Below are positions 1 to 6,385 of a stretch of 21,087 nt of DNA, piece by piece. The stretch lies in assembly GCA_004555765.1 (NCBI GenBank), contig SFHG01000028.1:1-21087 (forward strand), written 5' to 3'. The stretch comes from Bacteroidales bacterium. GTDB lineage: Bacteria; Bacteroidota; Bacteroidia; Bacteroidales; Porphyromonadaceae. The notes beneath the pieces were generated by a model. The model was not told the DNA's origin and did not search any database. It saw only the letters and a list, made by a program, of their open reading frames with translations. The position numbers and the translations under genes were made by a program. Positions within the stretch are counted from its first letter, which is position 1. Each line of letters starts with the position of its first letter.

Positions 1-1224
1 GAATACGGTCGGACCCACCTCTCTTTCCTCAACCCCGATGACGATTTGGTACGCGGTATGAGCGAAGGATCCCAGGCGTGGATGAGCCACTCCGATACGA
101 TCATCGAGCTTGCACCCGGCTTTGAGACCATCGCCAAGACGAGCGACATCCCGACGGCGATTTACCGCTCTAAGGACAAGAAAGTTTGGGGCGTGCAGTT
201 CCACCCCGAAGTGCAGCACTCCGAGGAAGGGAACACCCTCCTAAAGAACTTCCTCTTCATCTGCGACACAAGCGAAAACTGGAATACGGCTTCCTTCGTG
301 GATATGACCGTGAACGCCCTCAAAGAGCAATTGGGTGACGACAAAGTCATCCTCGCACTCTCCGGAGGCGTCGACTCGAGTGTGGCGGCCGCGCTCCTCA
401 ATAAAGCCATCGGCGACCGTCTGACCTGTATCTTCGTGGATCACGGTCTTTTGAGGAAAAACGAGTTTGAGGACGTCCTTGCGATGTATCGTGAGCTCGG
501 GCTGAATGTCATCGGCGTGAATGCCAAGGACTACTTCTTCTCCAACCTCAAGGGAGTAACGGATCCGGAGCAGAAACGCAAGATAATCGGTAAAGGATTC
601 ATTGAGGTCTTCGACCGTGAGGCCGCCAAGATCAAAGACGTCAAGTGGCTTGCACAGGGAACCATTTATCCCGATGTCATCGAGAGCCTCTCCATCACCG
701 GCATGGTCATCAAGAGCCACCACAATGTGGGCGGCCTCCCCAAGGAGATGAAGCTCAAACTTGTGGAGCCGCTTCGTCTGCTTTTCAAGGACGAAGTCCG
801 CAGGGTAGGACTCCAGCTCGGTATGCCCCACAGTATGGTGTATCGTCACCCCTTCCCCGGTCCCGGTCTCGGCATCCGTGTGCTTGGCGAAGTGACGCCC
901 GAGAAAGTAGCCAAGCTGCAAGAGGCAGATCATATCTTCACCTCCATGCTCCGCAAGTGGAAACTCTATGAGAGTGTTTGGCAGGCAGGAGCGATTCTTC
1001 TGCCCGTCTACTCCGTGGGCGTGATGGGTGATGAGCGCACTTACGACCAAGTCGTGGCTCTGAGAGCCGTCAGCTCCCGTGACGCGATGACGGCCGACTG
1101 GGTGCACCTGCCGTATGAGTTCCTGGCTCAAGTGTCGAGCGAAATCATCAACAAGGTTCCCGGCATCAATCGCGTAGTCTACGACATTTCTTCCAAACCG
1201 CCTGCGACGATTGAGTGGGAGTGA
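1..1224 (+). CDS. guaA: GMP synthase (glutamine-hydrolysing), 5' end cut by window
   Basis: Converts XMP to GMP with ATP and ammonia released from glutamine, the last step of guanine nucleotide synthesis, in the cytosol. The reading frame is open from base 1, and 407 codons are present of about 510 usual for the family, so roughly 100 N-terminal residues lie outside the window, including the glutamine-amidotransferase nucleophile Cys. What remains of that domain carries its His/Glu pair in VQFHPEVQH (His codon 202-204, Glu 208-210). The ATP-pyrophosphatase P-loop follows as LSGGVDSSV (about 358-384), then FVDHGLLRK and the C-terminal dimerisation domain with HPFPGPGLGIRVLGE and the typical ending SKPPATIEWE. 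It looks intact. No gene follows closely; a long inverted repeat sits 34 bp after the stop. The identification is essentially certain. Confidence 0.97.
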   Translation, partial: EYGRTHLSFLNPDDDLVRGMSEGSQAWMSHSDTIIELAPGFETIAKTSDIPTAIYRSKDKKVWGVQFHPEVQHSEEGNTLLKNFLFICDTSENWNTASFVDMTVNALKEQLGDDKVILALSGGVDSSVAAALLNKAIGDRLTCIFVDHGLLRKNEFEDVLAMYRELGLNVIGVNAKDYFFSNLKGVTDPEQKRKIIGKGFIEVFDREAAKIKDVKWLAQGTIYPDVIESLSITGMVIKSHHNVGGLPKEMKLKLVEPLRLLFKDEVRRVGLQLGMPHSMVYRHPFPGPGLGIRVLGEVTPEKVAKLQEADHIFTSMLRKWKLYESVWQAGAILLPVYSVGVMGDERTYDQVVALRAVSSRDAMTADWVHLPYEFLAQVSSEIINKVPGINRVVYDISSKPPATIEWE

Positions 1225-1257
1225 TTGCTTTGGCTTTTGGCTCAAAATAGAGACCTT

Positions 1258-1345
1258 ACGAGATACAGACCAAGAAGTTCTTCTAAGTACGGTCGGGGCA
1301 ATTACCTCGCACGGGCGTAGGAAAAGTTTTTGGTCTGTATCTCGT
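1258..1345. repeat. 16-bp perfect inverted repeat around a 56-nt loop, ATACAGACC-type element
   Basis: The arms ACGAGATACAGACCAA (1258-1273) and TTGGTCTGTATCTCGT (1330-1345) are perfectly complementary. It lies between guaA and the mannosidase gene. Part of it (1263-1284) recurs at 5557-5578 with 20 of 22 bases identical, and related GTACAGACC arms occur at 13724-13765. It could end guaA transcription, but no run of T follows the right arm, so a dispersed repeat is equally possible. Confidence 0.6.
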
Positions 1346-1396
1346 TCCCGTCTGTTTGTGCGTATAGGTGTATTCAGTAAGTAAGCTATTAAAATT

Positions 1397-3622
1397 ATGA
1401 GATATAAGTTTTTCCCCATTTTTGCGCTCAGTCTCGCGCTTTTGGTCGGTTGCAGTAAGTCTGACGGCGGTGCCGTGGTCGAGAAAGATCTCCTCCGGTA
1501 CGTCGATCCGTGGATAGGCAGCGGTGGACACGGGCACGTATTTGTCGGAGCAAGCGTGCCTTTCGGGATGGTGCAGCTCGGTCCCACGAGTATCCCCGAG
1601 GGTTGGGACTGGTGCAGTGGATACCATATTTCCGACAGTACAATCATCGGATTCTCTCACACCCATTTCTCCGGTACCGGCATTGGGGACCTTCTGGATG
1701 TGACCGTGATGCCGGTCGTGGGGGATGTCCCCTACGACAGAGGTACCGAGGACGACCCCGGGAGCGGCAAGTGGAGTTACTCGGATCGAACGGCAGAGAA
1801 GGTAGAGCCGGGTTACTATGCCACGAGGCTTCTAAGGTACAACGTCGACGTGGAGCTTACGGCGACGAGCAGGGTAGGGCTCCACAAGTATACTTTCCCC
1901 GAGGATCAAAATCCCGGCATCATCTTTGACCTCGTGAACGGCGGCAACTGGGATGATCCCGTGGTGGGCTCTATTAAGAAAGTGAGCGATACCCGTCTCG
2001 AAGGGTACCGATACAGCACAGGGTGGGCGAAAGACCAGAGGGTCTACTTTTCCGTCGAGTTTTCCCAACCGATGACTGCGCTCTCTTTTGCCTCTTCGGA
2101 TGATGTAAAGCTGGATGGAGACTCGGCTACGACACAAAACCTCTTCGCACGGGCCGATTTTGCCCCGACGGCAGAGCCTATTTTGGTGAAAGTGGCGCTC
2201 TCCCCCACAGGCATGGCGGAAGCACGTGCCAATATGGACGCAGAGATGCCCGAGTGGAACTTTGAAGCGGTACATCGGGAAGCATCCGAGAAGTGGAAGA
2301 AGATGCTCCGAAGAGCCGAAATCGAAAGCTCCGATACTGCCGTCCTTCGCACTTTCTACACGGCACTCTACCACACGATGATCGCCCCGAGCGACTACTC
2401 CAATTTCGACGGTTCCTATCTGGGAGCAGACCTTCGAAAGCACGACGACCCGGGCTTTACGACACGCACCACATTTTCCCTCTGGGACACGTACCGCGCG
2501 GCTCAGCCCCTGATGACGCTCATCCACCCCGATGTCGAAAAGGAAGTGGCGGGTACCCTGATGAATATCTACGATGAACAGGGCAAGCTGCCCGTCTGGC
2601 ACTTCTACGCCAACGAGACCAACACCATGGTCGGCAATCCCGGCATCCCCGTCTTGGCAGATGCGGTTCTCAAGGGATACGTATCGGACGAAGAGCGGGC
2701 CTTTACGGCGCTCAAAAACTCGGCCTTGATGCCCGACCGCGGGCAGAACTTCCGCAAGGAGTACGGCTATATTCCATTCGATAAGATGCTGGAGAGTGTC
2801 GCTTATGACCTCGAGTATGCCCTTGCCGACTGGTCCGTGGCTCAGGTAGCCCGGAAACTCGGTAAGACGGAGGACTACACCTACTTTATGAAGTGGAGCG
2901 AGAGCTATAAGCAGTACTTCGATCCCCAAACAGGCTTTATGCGGGGCAAAAGCACGAAGGGTGCTTGGCGCGAACCCTTCAGTCCTTTCCGATCCGAGCA
3001 TCGCGCCGATGACTACTGCGAGGGAAACGCTTGGCAGTACACGTTCCTCGTCCCCCACGATGTCAAGGGACTTGCCGGTCTCTTCGGCTCCGAAGAGGAT
3101 TTTATCCGGAAGCTTGACCGGCTCTTTGTTCAACCCACGGAAGTGGAGGGCGGAAATACTTCTCCCGATATTTCCGGTATGATCGGACAGTACGCCCACG
3201 GCAACGAACCGGGGCACGCCACCATTTATCTCTACAGTATGCTTGGCGCTCAGGAAAAAGCGGCTCCTCTCATCCGAAAAGTCCTCACCGAACTCTACCA
3301 CGACGCACCCGACGGCATCGCGGGTAACGAAGACGTAGGGCAGATGAGTGCGTGGTACATCCTCTCCGCACTCGGCTTTTATCAGCCAGAGCCTGTCGGC
3401 GGAAGGTACTATTTCGGCTCTCCCATAGTGGACAGCGCGCGGCTGAGCGTGCGTGACGGAGTCTTCGAGATAACCGTCCACGGCAACAGCCCCGAGAACA
3501 TCTACATCCAAAAAGTGGTGCTCAACGGCACCGAGCTTACGAGACGCTATCTTGACTTTGAAGAAATCGCCCAAGGTGGCACGCTTGATTTCTTTATGGG
3601 CTCTACCCCTCACTCTTGGTAA
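1397..3622 (+). CDS. GH92 family alpha-mannosidase, lipoprotein
   Basis: Predicted exo-alpha-mannosidase of glycoside hydrolase family 92, which in Bacteroidota trims mannose from host N-glycans or yeast mannan, often as a calcium-dependent inverting enzyme. The 741-residue length fits the family. The start shows a lipoprotein signal: KFF then a hydrophobic run and lipobox LLVGC with Cys19, so it is anchored in the periplasm or at the cell surface. The N-terminal domain begins YVDPWIGSGGHGHVF and includes GFSHTHFSGTG. The catalytic (alpha/alpha)6 domain carries the family signatures HGNEPGH (601-607), expected to contain the general acid Glu604, and GNEDVGQMSAWY starting at 643. No susC/susD pair, sulfatase or other glycosidase adjoins it, so it is not in an evident polysaccharide-utilisation locus. 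The linkage specificity (1,2, 1,3 or other) cannot be told from sequence alone. Confidence 0.93.
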   Translation: MRYKFFPIFALSLALLVGCSKSDGGAVVEKDLLRYVDPWIGSGGHGHVFVGASVPFGMVQLGPTSIPEGWDWCSGYHISDSTIIGFSHTHFSGTGIGDLLDVTVMPVVGDVPYDRGTEDDPGSGKWSYSDRTAEKVEPGYYATRLLRYNVDVELTATSRVGLHKYTFPEDQNPGIIFDLVNGGNWDDPVVGSIKKVSDTRLEGYRYSTGWAKDQRVYFSVEFSQPMTALSFASSDDVKLDGDSATTQNLFARADFAPTAEPILVKVALSPTGMAEARANMDAEMPEWNFEAVHREASEKWKKMLRRAEIESSDTAVLRTFYTALYHTMIAPSDYSNFDGSYLGADLRKHDDPGFTTRTTFSLWDTYRAAQPLMTLIHPDVEKEVAGTLMNIYDEQGKLPVWHFYANETNTMVGNPGIPVLADAVLKGYVSDEERAFTALKNSALMPDRGQNFRKEYGYIPFDKMLESVAYDLEYALADWSVAQVARKLGKTEDYTYFMKWSESYKQYFDPQTGFMRGKSTKGAWREPFSPFRSEHRADDYCEGNAWQYTFLVPHDVKGLAGLFGSEEDFIRKLDRLFVQPTEVEGGNTSPDISGMIGQYAHGNEPGHATIYLYSMLGAQEKAAPLIRKVLTELYHDAPDGIAGNEDVGQMSAWYILSALGFYQPEPVGGRYYFGSPIVDSARLSVRDGVFEITVHGNSPENIYIQKVVLNGTELTRRYLDFEEIAQGGTLDFFMGSTPHSW

Positions 3623-3656
3623 TCCTCTCTCAATTATAGTGTCACGCAAGTAGGCT

Positions 3657-3766
3657 CTGCGCAGCGGTCGCGAGAGGAAGGTGCCAAAGTTCGTGCCCTG
3701 CGCAGTAGTCGCGGAAGGAGGTGCCACAGGGCGTGCCCCTCTGCGAAGACCGCACGTAAGGTCGCG
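3657..3766. repeat. Degenerate tandem repeat, about 41-bp unit, 2.6 copies
   Basis: Unit 1 (3657-3697) begins CTGCGCAGCGGTCGCG and ends TTCGTGCC. Unit 2 (3698-3737) begins CTGCGCAGTAGTCGCGG and ends GGCGTGCC. A partial third unit (3741-3766) begins CTGCGAAGACCGC. Units 1 and 2 agree at most positions with one base of length difference. Function unknown; it follows the mannosidase stop codon by 34 bp. Confidence 0.6.
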
Positions 3767-3777
3767 ATATTGCATAT

Positions 3778-3813
3778 GAGGGTGTGTCGAAAGTCAACAT
3801 TCGGCACGCCCTC
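3778..3813. repeat. Dispersed 36-bp hairpin element, copy A
   Basis: Arms GAGGGTGTGTCGAA (3778-3791) and TTCGGCACGCCCTC (3800-3813) form a 14-bp stem, with two G-T pairs, around an 8-base loop. Copy B at 5611-5646 is 34 of 36 bases identical, and a longer relative with the same ends lies at 5306-5354. No T run follows the stem, so this does not look like an ordinary intrinsic terminator. Confidence 0.7.
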
Positions 3814-3933
3814 TTGTCCATCCTCTTCCCTTGGAGCGAAGCCTAACCCTGACCCCGCAGCTGCGTGGTCTTGCCCATCCGCTTTTCTATATGGTTCCGA
3901 CCTCCTTACTGCGGACTGCTCTTGACTCCGGAA

Positions 3934-3990
3934 TGTGCCCAACCAATGTTGTCCTCCTTCCAAGCGTTTAGGACAACATTGTGCCCAACC
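3934..3990. repeat. 12-bp inverted repeat flanked by 11-bp direct repeats
   Basis: Arms CAATGTTGTCCT (3944-3955) and AGGACAACATTG (3970-3981) are perfectly complementary around a 14-base loop. The 11-mer TGTGCCCAACC occurs just before (3934-3944) and just after (3980-3990), each sharing one or two bases with the arms. The layout resembles a tiny insertion or a protein-binding site. Its role is unknown. Confidence 0.55.
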
Positions 3991-4008
3991 GTAAAATTTG
4001 GGGTGGAG

Positions 4009-4041
4009 TGTGGCATAAGTCCCGAGGAATAGGTACCTTTG
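4009..4041 (+). promoter_or_regulatory. Probable Bacteroidota-type promoter of the tRNA gene
   Basis: TACCTTTG at 4034-4041 matches the phylum's -7 box TAnnTTTG exactly. TGTG at 4009-4012, 21 bases upstream, is one base off the -33 box TTTG. Transcription would start near 4048, about 36 bases before the mature tRNA. Confidence 0.55.
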
Positions 4042-4083
4042 CGTTCGCGAAAGGATGTGTACCTGCATCGGTCTCATTCGATC

Positions 4084-4157
4084 GGCCCTATAGCTCAGTT
4101 GGTTAGAGCACCTGACTCATAATCAGGGAGTCCTTGGTTCAAGCCCAAGTGGGGCCA
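4084..4157 (+). tRNA. tRNA with CAT anticodon, probably tRNA-Ile2 (lysidine type) rather than tRNA-Met
   Basis: A full cloverleaf is seen. Acceptor arms GGCCCTA (4084-4090) and TGGGGCC (4150-4156) pair with one G-T. The D stem is GCTC/GAGC. The anticodon stem is CCTGA/TCAGG with loop CTCATAA and anticodon CAT at 4118-4120. The T stem is CTTGG/CCAAG with loop TTCAAGC. The discriminator base is A4157 and CCA is not encoded. A CAT anticodon may mean initiator Met, elongator Met or Ile2, whose C34 is changed to lysidine by TilS to read AUA. The C4-G69 and C5-G68 pairs are those known to favour TilS in E. coli, and the first base pair G-C argues against an initiator. I therefore lean to Ile2, though elongator Met remains possible. 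Confidence 0.93.
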
Positions 4158-4161
4158 CTTT

Positions 4162-4210
4162 TACCAAAAGAGAGACTCGGACGGTTCTGTCTGAGTCTCT
4201 CTTTTTGGTA
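4162..4210. terminator. Strong bidirectional intrinsic terminator
   Basis: The arms at 4162-4182 and 4189-4210 are almost fully complementary over 21 bases (core GAGAGACTCGGAC against GTCTGAGTCTCTC) around a six-base loop. The right arm contains TTTTT and, read on the other strand, the left arm supplies TTTT. It sits between the tRNA and the converging epimerase gene, so it can end both transcripts. Confidence 0.85.
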
Positions 4211-4246
4211 TGTTCGGGGTCTCTCAAATGCTTTTTCCGTCCTATC

Positions 4247-5284
4247 TCAGCGACGGAAATAGAGATCGATGACCTCTTTGTCTCCGGATGTCCAAGCCTT
4301 GTAGGGTTCGGAGAGGTGGAGAAGGTAGCTTTTCACTATGGGTGCCATCAATTCGGTTGCTTTCTTTTGCGCCCAAGAGATGGAACGGTCAAGCTGTCTG
4401 TAATAGGATTGGAGCGTATCCCGGCGGAAGTGCAGGATGTCCTCCAGAAGCCGACCGTCCTCATAGAACCCGCAGTGGAAGTTTTTGGTCGCAAAGGCGT
4501 GGAGCGGGAAGTCGAACTCTCCCAGACCGTAGATGCGGAAATTATTCTCCAAGAAGTCCGAGTAAGTCGTCGTACACGCTTCGCCTCCGCCGAGGTTAAA
4601 AACACGCCCCGTGAGCTCTTCGCGATGTTCAAGCGCGTTGACAAATGCCCGAGCCGTATCTCTCGGAGTACATATTTCCATCAGTTGCTGCAACGGCATC
4701 CTAAACATAATCCCGCTCATTACGTGATTTCCGGCTCCCATAATCGCGTTAAGCCGGAAGATGGTCCACTGAAGGGCGCTCTTTCGGATGCTGTCTTCCA
4801 TTAGGACTTTCCCCTCTCCATAATGGTCTCCTTCCGAAGGCCTGAGCGGGTCTGTGGTTTTGATGAACGGGTCAAGGAATCTGTCTCCATAGACAGCCAC
4901 GCTCGAAGCGAAGAGAAAAAAAGCAGATGGGGAATTTTGCTCTACGACGTGGATCAATTTGCGTGTGCCACCGACATTGACTCGGTCGACAAGAAGTGGT
5001 TTTTCGTCGGCCAAGGGAGGGATGACGGATGCCATATGAATGACGAAATCCACACCTTTCGTGGCAAGTATCAGATCCTCTTCTTTGGTGATGTCGCCGT
5101 AATAGGTCTCGAGCAGTCCCTCATATCGGGAGAAGAACTCCCGGTTCTTGGGTGTAGGCAGGTCAAAAACCCGGATGAGGTACTCACTTTTCCTACGCAA
5201 CAATATTTTGACGACTTCTCTGCCGATGTTGCCACCGGCACCGGTGAGAAGGACTATTTTTTGTTTCTCTTGTGCTGTCTCCAT
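4247..5284 (-). CDS. NAD-dependent epimerase/dehydratase family protein (extended SDR)
   Basis: Predicted cytosolic oxidoreductase or epimerase of the extended short-chain dehydrogenase family; substrate unknown. With the start at 5284 it has 345 residues. The nucleotide-binding Rossmann motif is VLLTGAGGNIG, with Gly15, Gly18 and Gly21. DITKEED and HMASVIPP follow as in the family, then FASSVAVYG with the catalytic Ser region, and the active-site pair Tyr155-x3-Lys159 in HYGEGK. The frame could begin further upstream at a TTG (5335), but that codon lies inside a hairpin, and the ATG at 5284 puts the Rossmann motif at the normal distance from the N-terminus. The gene stands alone on the minus strand, convergent with the tRNA. 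A long hairpin (5306-5354) lies 22 bases before its start codon and would be in its leader. Sequence alone does not choose between sugar-nucleotide epimerase, reductase or dehydratase. Confidence 0.88.
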   Translation of the reverse strand: METAQEKQKIVLLTGAGGNIGREVVKILLRRKSEYLIRVFDLPTPKNREFFSRYEGLLETYYGDITKEEDLILATKGVDFVIHMASVIPPLADEKPLLVDRVNVGGTRKLIHVVEQNSPSAFFLFASSVAVYGDRFLDPFIKTTDPLRPSEGDHYGEGKVLMEDSIRKSALQWTIFRLNAIMGAGNHVMSGIMFRMPLQQLMEICTPRDTARAFVNALEHREELTGRVFNLGGGEACTTTYSDFLENNFRIYGLGEFDFPLHAFATKNFHCGFYEDGRLLEDILHFRRDTLQSYYRQLDRSISWAQKKATELMAPIVKSYLLHLSEPYKAWTSGDKEVIDLYFRR

Positions 5285-5305
5285 TTCGTTTGTTTCTTTA
5301 ACGGG

Positions 5306-5354
5306 GAGGCGTATCAAAAGTGTTTTGTCCCGCAAAACACTTTTGATACACCCT
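5306..5354. repeat. Long hairpin, variant copy C of the dispersed element
   Basis: Arms GTATCAAAAGTGTTTTG (5311-5327) and CAAAACACTTTTGATAC (5333-5349) pair perfectly over 17 bases around the loop TCCCG. The outer ends GAGGC and ACCCTC extend the stem with a bulge. Read on the minus strand it begins GAGGGTGTATCAAAA, matching GAGGGTGTGTCGAAA of copies A and B. It lies in the leader of the minus-strand epimerase gene. Confidence 0.75.
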
Positions 5355-5525
5355 CTATGGGTTAGTTATGCACAAGATACAAAAAAATACGGAGGGATAA
5401 AAAGCCTTTGCGCCGTCTGATCTTCGAGAAATCGATAGGCACTCAGGAGGGCGTACGCATCAAGAAACTGCGTTGACAAAGAATCACAGAATATGCCCGG
5501 GGCTGTTTTTGACCCGTATCTCGCA

Positions 5526-5594
5526 ATCTTCCCGGTTCGTACCTCGTCCCATTGTCATACAGACCAAGGAGATCTTCTCGGTACGTACCTCGTC
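5526..5594. repeat. Imperfect 23-bp direct repeat and ATACAGACC segment
   Basis: 5526-5548 and 5572-5594 agree at 21 of 23 bases; both begin ATCTTC and end CGTACCTCGTC. Between and overlapping them, 5557-5578 (starting ATACAGACCAAG) matches 1263-1284 at 20 of 22 bases. It appears to be a broken or rearranged copy of the element seen after guaA. Confidence 0.55.
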
Positions 5595-5610
5595 AATTTT
5601 ACTTCGTTTG

Positions 5611-5646
5611 GAGGGTGTGTCGAAAGTCAGCATTCGGCACACCCTC
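5611..5646. repeat. Dispersed 36-bp hairpin element, copy B
   Basis: Arms GAGGGTGTGTCGAA (5611-5624) and TTCGGCACACCCTC (5633-5646) pair over 14 bases with an 8-base loop. It differs from copy A at two positions, one of which turns a G-T stem pair into A-T and so strengthens the stem. Confidence 0.7.
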
Positions 5647-5872
5647 ATTCCGTCCCCTTCCCGGGCTTTACCTATAACACTAATCTTGAAATATTTCTAA
5701 TGCGTCGGCTCCGGGTCAGGCTCCCTTGGAGGCATAAATGTCGTGGGAAATGATTACTTTTTCGGGTGTGAGCTAAACAATCTCGGACATTGGTCTGTCT
5801 TCTGCGGCACTCACCGTCAGGCACTACTTTCCTCATCTCCTTCGATTTCGATAAAAATCACAATAGAGCCAA

Positions 5873-6349
5873 ATGGCACAGCTTACCGGAGTAATTCAGT
5901 CCGTTTCACCCGAAGAAATACAGGTTCTCGTCTCAGATGCCTCTGAGGAGGCTTGCGGTGCTTGCGCACTCTACGACAGCTGTATGTCCACAGGGAAGAA
6001 AGATCCATCCGGAAAAGGAAATAATGAAAAGCAGGACAAGTCTGCCCGGATCGTCACCGTCTATGATTTCCCGATCGGGCTGCGTCCGGGAGACAACGTC
6101 ACACTTGAAGAAGCACCGGGATTGCGTCTTAAGGGCACTCTGTATGCCTTTATCATCCCCCTTGTCGTGCTTGTCTGCGCTTCCGTCTTCCTCTCACGGT
6201 CGGGAGCTTCGGAAGGCGTCATTGCGGGAGTCCTGATTGGGTTCCTTTTGCTCTATGGGCTGGCACTCAGGTTGATGAGCAGTAGGTTAAAGAAAATTTT
6301 GTACTACAAGATAAGTTCTGTCGCTTCAGACGGCGACAGGATTTGCTGA
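5873..6349 (+). CDS. rseC: RseC/MucC-like membrane protein, first gene of the rnf operon
   Basis: Member of the SoxR-reducing system protein RseC family (RseC/MucC), 158 residues, in the inner membrane. In Bacteroidota it is regularly found directly before rnfB; in enterobacteria RseC acts with the Rsx/Rnf complex in reducing SoxR and influences sigma-E. The N-terminal part carries the three-cysteine motif ACGACALYDSC (Cys28, Cys31, Cys37), probably a metal or Fe-S site. Two transmembrane segments lie at about 88-108 and 114-135, with a short basic cytoplasmic tail. The stop codon is 36 bases before rnfB, so co-transcription is likely. The precise role in Bacteroidota is not established; a part in maturing or holding the Rnf complex is inference from gene order. 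Confidence 0.88.
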   Translation: MAQLTGVIQSVSPEEIQVLVSDASEEACGACALYDSCMSTGKKDPSGKGNNEKQDKSARIVTVYDFPIGLRPGDNVTLEEAPGLRLKGTLYAFIIPLVVLVCASVFLSRSGASEGVIAGVLIGFLLLYGLALRLMSSRLKKILYYKISSVASDGDRIC

Positions 6350-6385
6350 TGAAAATAAAACATAGCGTAACACAATACAGACAAT

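Larger units (their letters stand above)
3623..4083. other. 461-bp spacer with repeats, no gene
   Basis: No convincing coding sequence is seen between the mannosidase and the tRNA. In order it holds a short tandem repeat (3657-3766), a dispersed 36-bp hairpin (3778-3813), a 12-bp inverted repeat flanked by 11-bp direct repeats (3934-3990) and a promoter-like pair of boxes (4009-4041) in front of the tRNA. The reading frames that cross it have no family-like sequence. Confidence 0.7.
5285..5872. other. 588-bp spacer with palindromic elements, no gene
   Basis: This lies between the divergent epimerase and rseC genes. Short reading frames cross it but none has a recognisable family pattern or believable composition. 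It holds a long hairpin (5306-5354), a 23-bp imperfect direct repeat (5526-5548 and 5572-5594), a segment shared with the guaA downstream repeat (5557-5578) and the second 36-bp hairpin (5611-5646). The promoter of the rnf operon should lie in 5650-5872, but I see no perfect TAnnTTTG box there. Confidence 0.65.

Noticed and set aside
1832..3775. 647-codon open frame on the minus strand opposite the mannosidase gene
   Set aside because: It runs antisense to an unmistakable GH92 gene, has no recognisable domain, and continues into the repeat-rich spacer. Long antisense frames like this (also 241-1647 and 7333-8547) are expected from the codon bias of the real genes.
4205..4804. 199-codon plus-strand frame over the epimerase gene
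   Set aside because: It is the complement of the epimerase, whose Rossmann motif and Tyr-x3-Lys pair are clear; the plus-strand product resembles no family.
5363..5477. Short open stretch ending LIFEKSIGTQEGVRIKKLR before a stop at 5475-5477
   Set aside because: It reads like a protein tail and might be a gene remnant, but there is no start codon after the stop at 5363 and no recognisable match; about 37 codons is within chance.
5473..5946. Three overlapping plus-strand frames of 67-86 codons in the spacer before rseC
   Set aside because: They cross the palindromic repeats, have no family-like sequence and in one case overlap the start of rseC.
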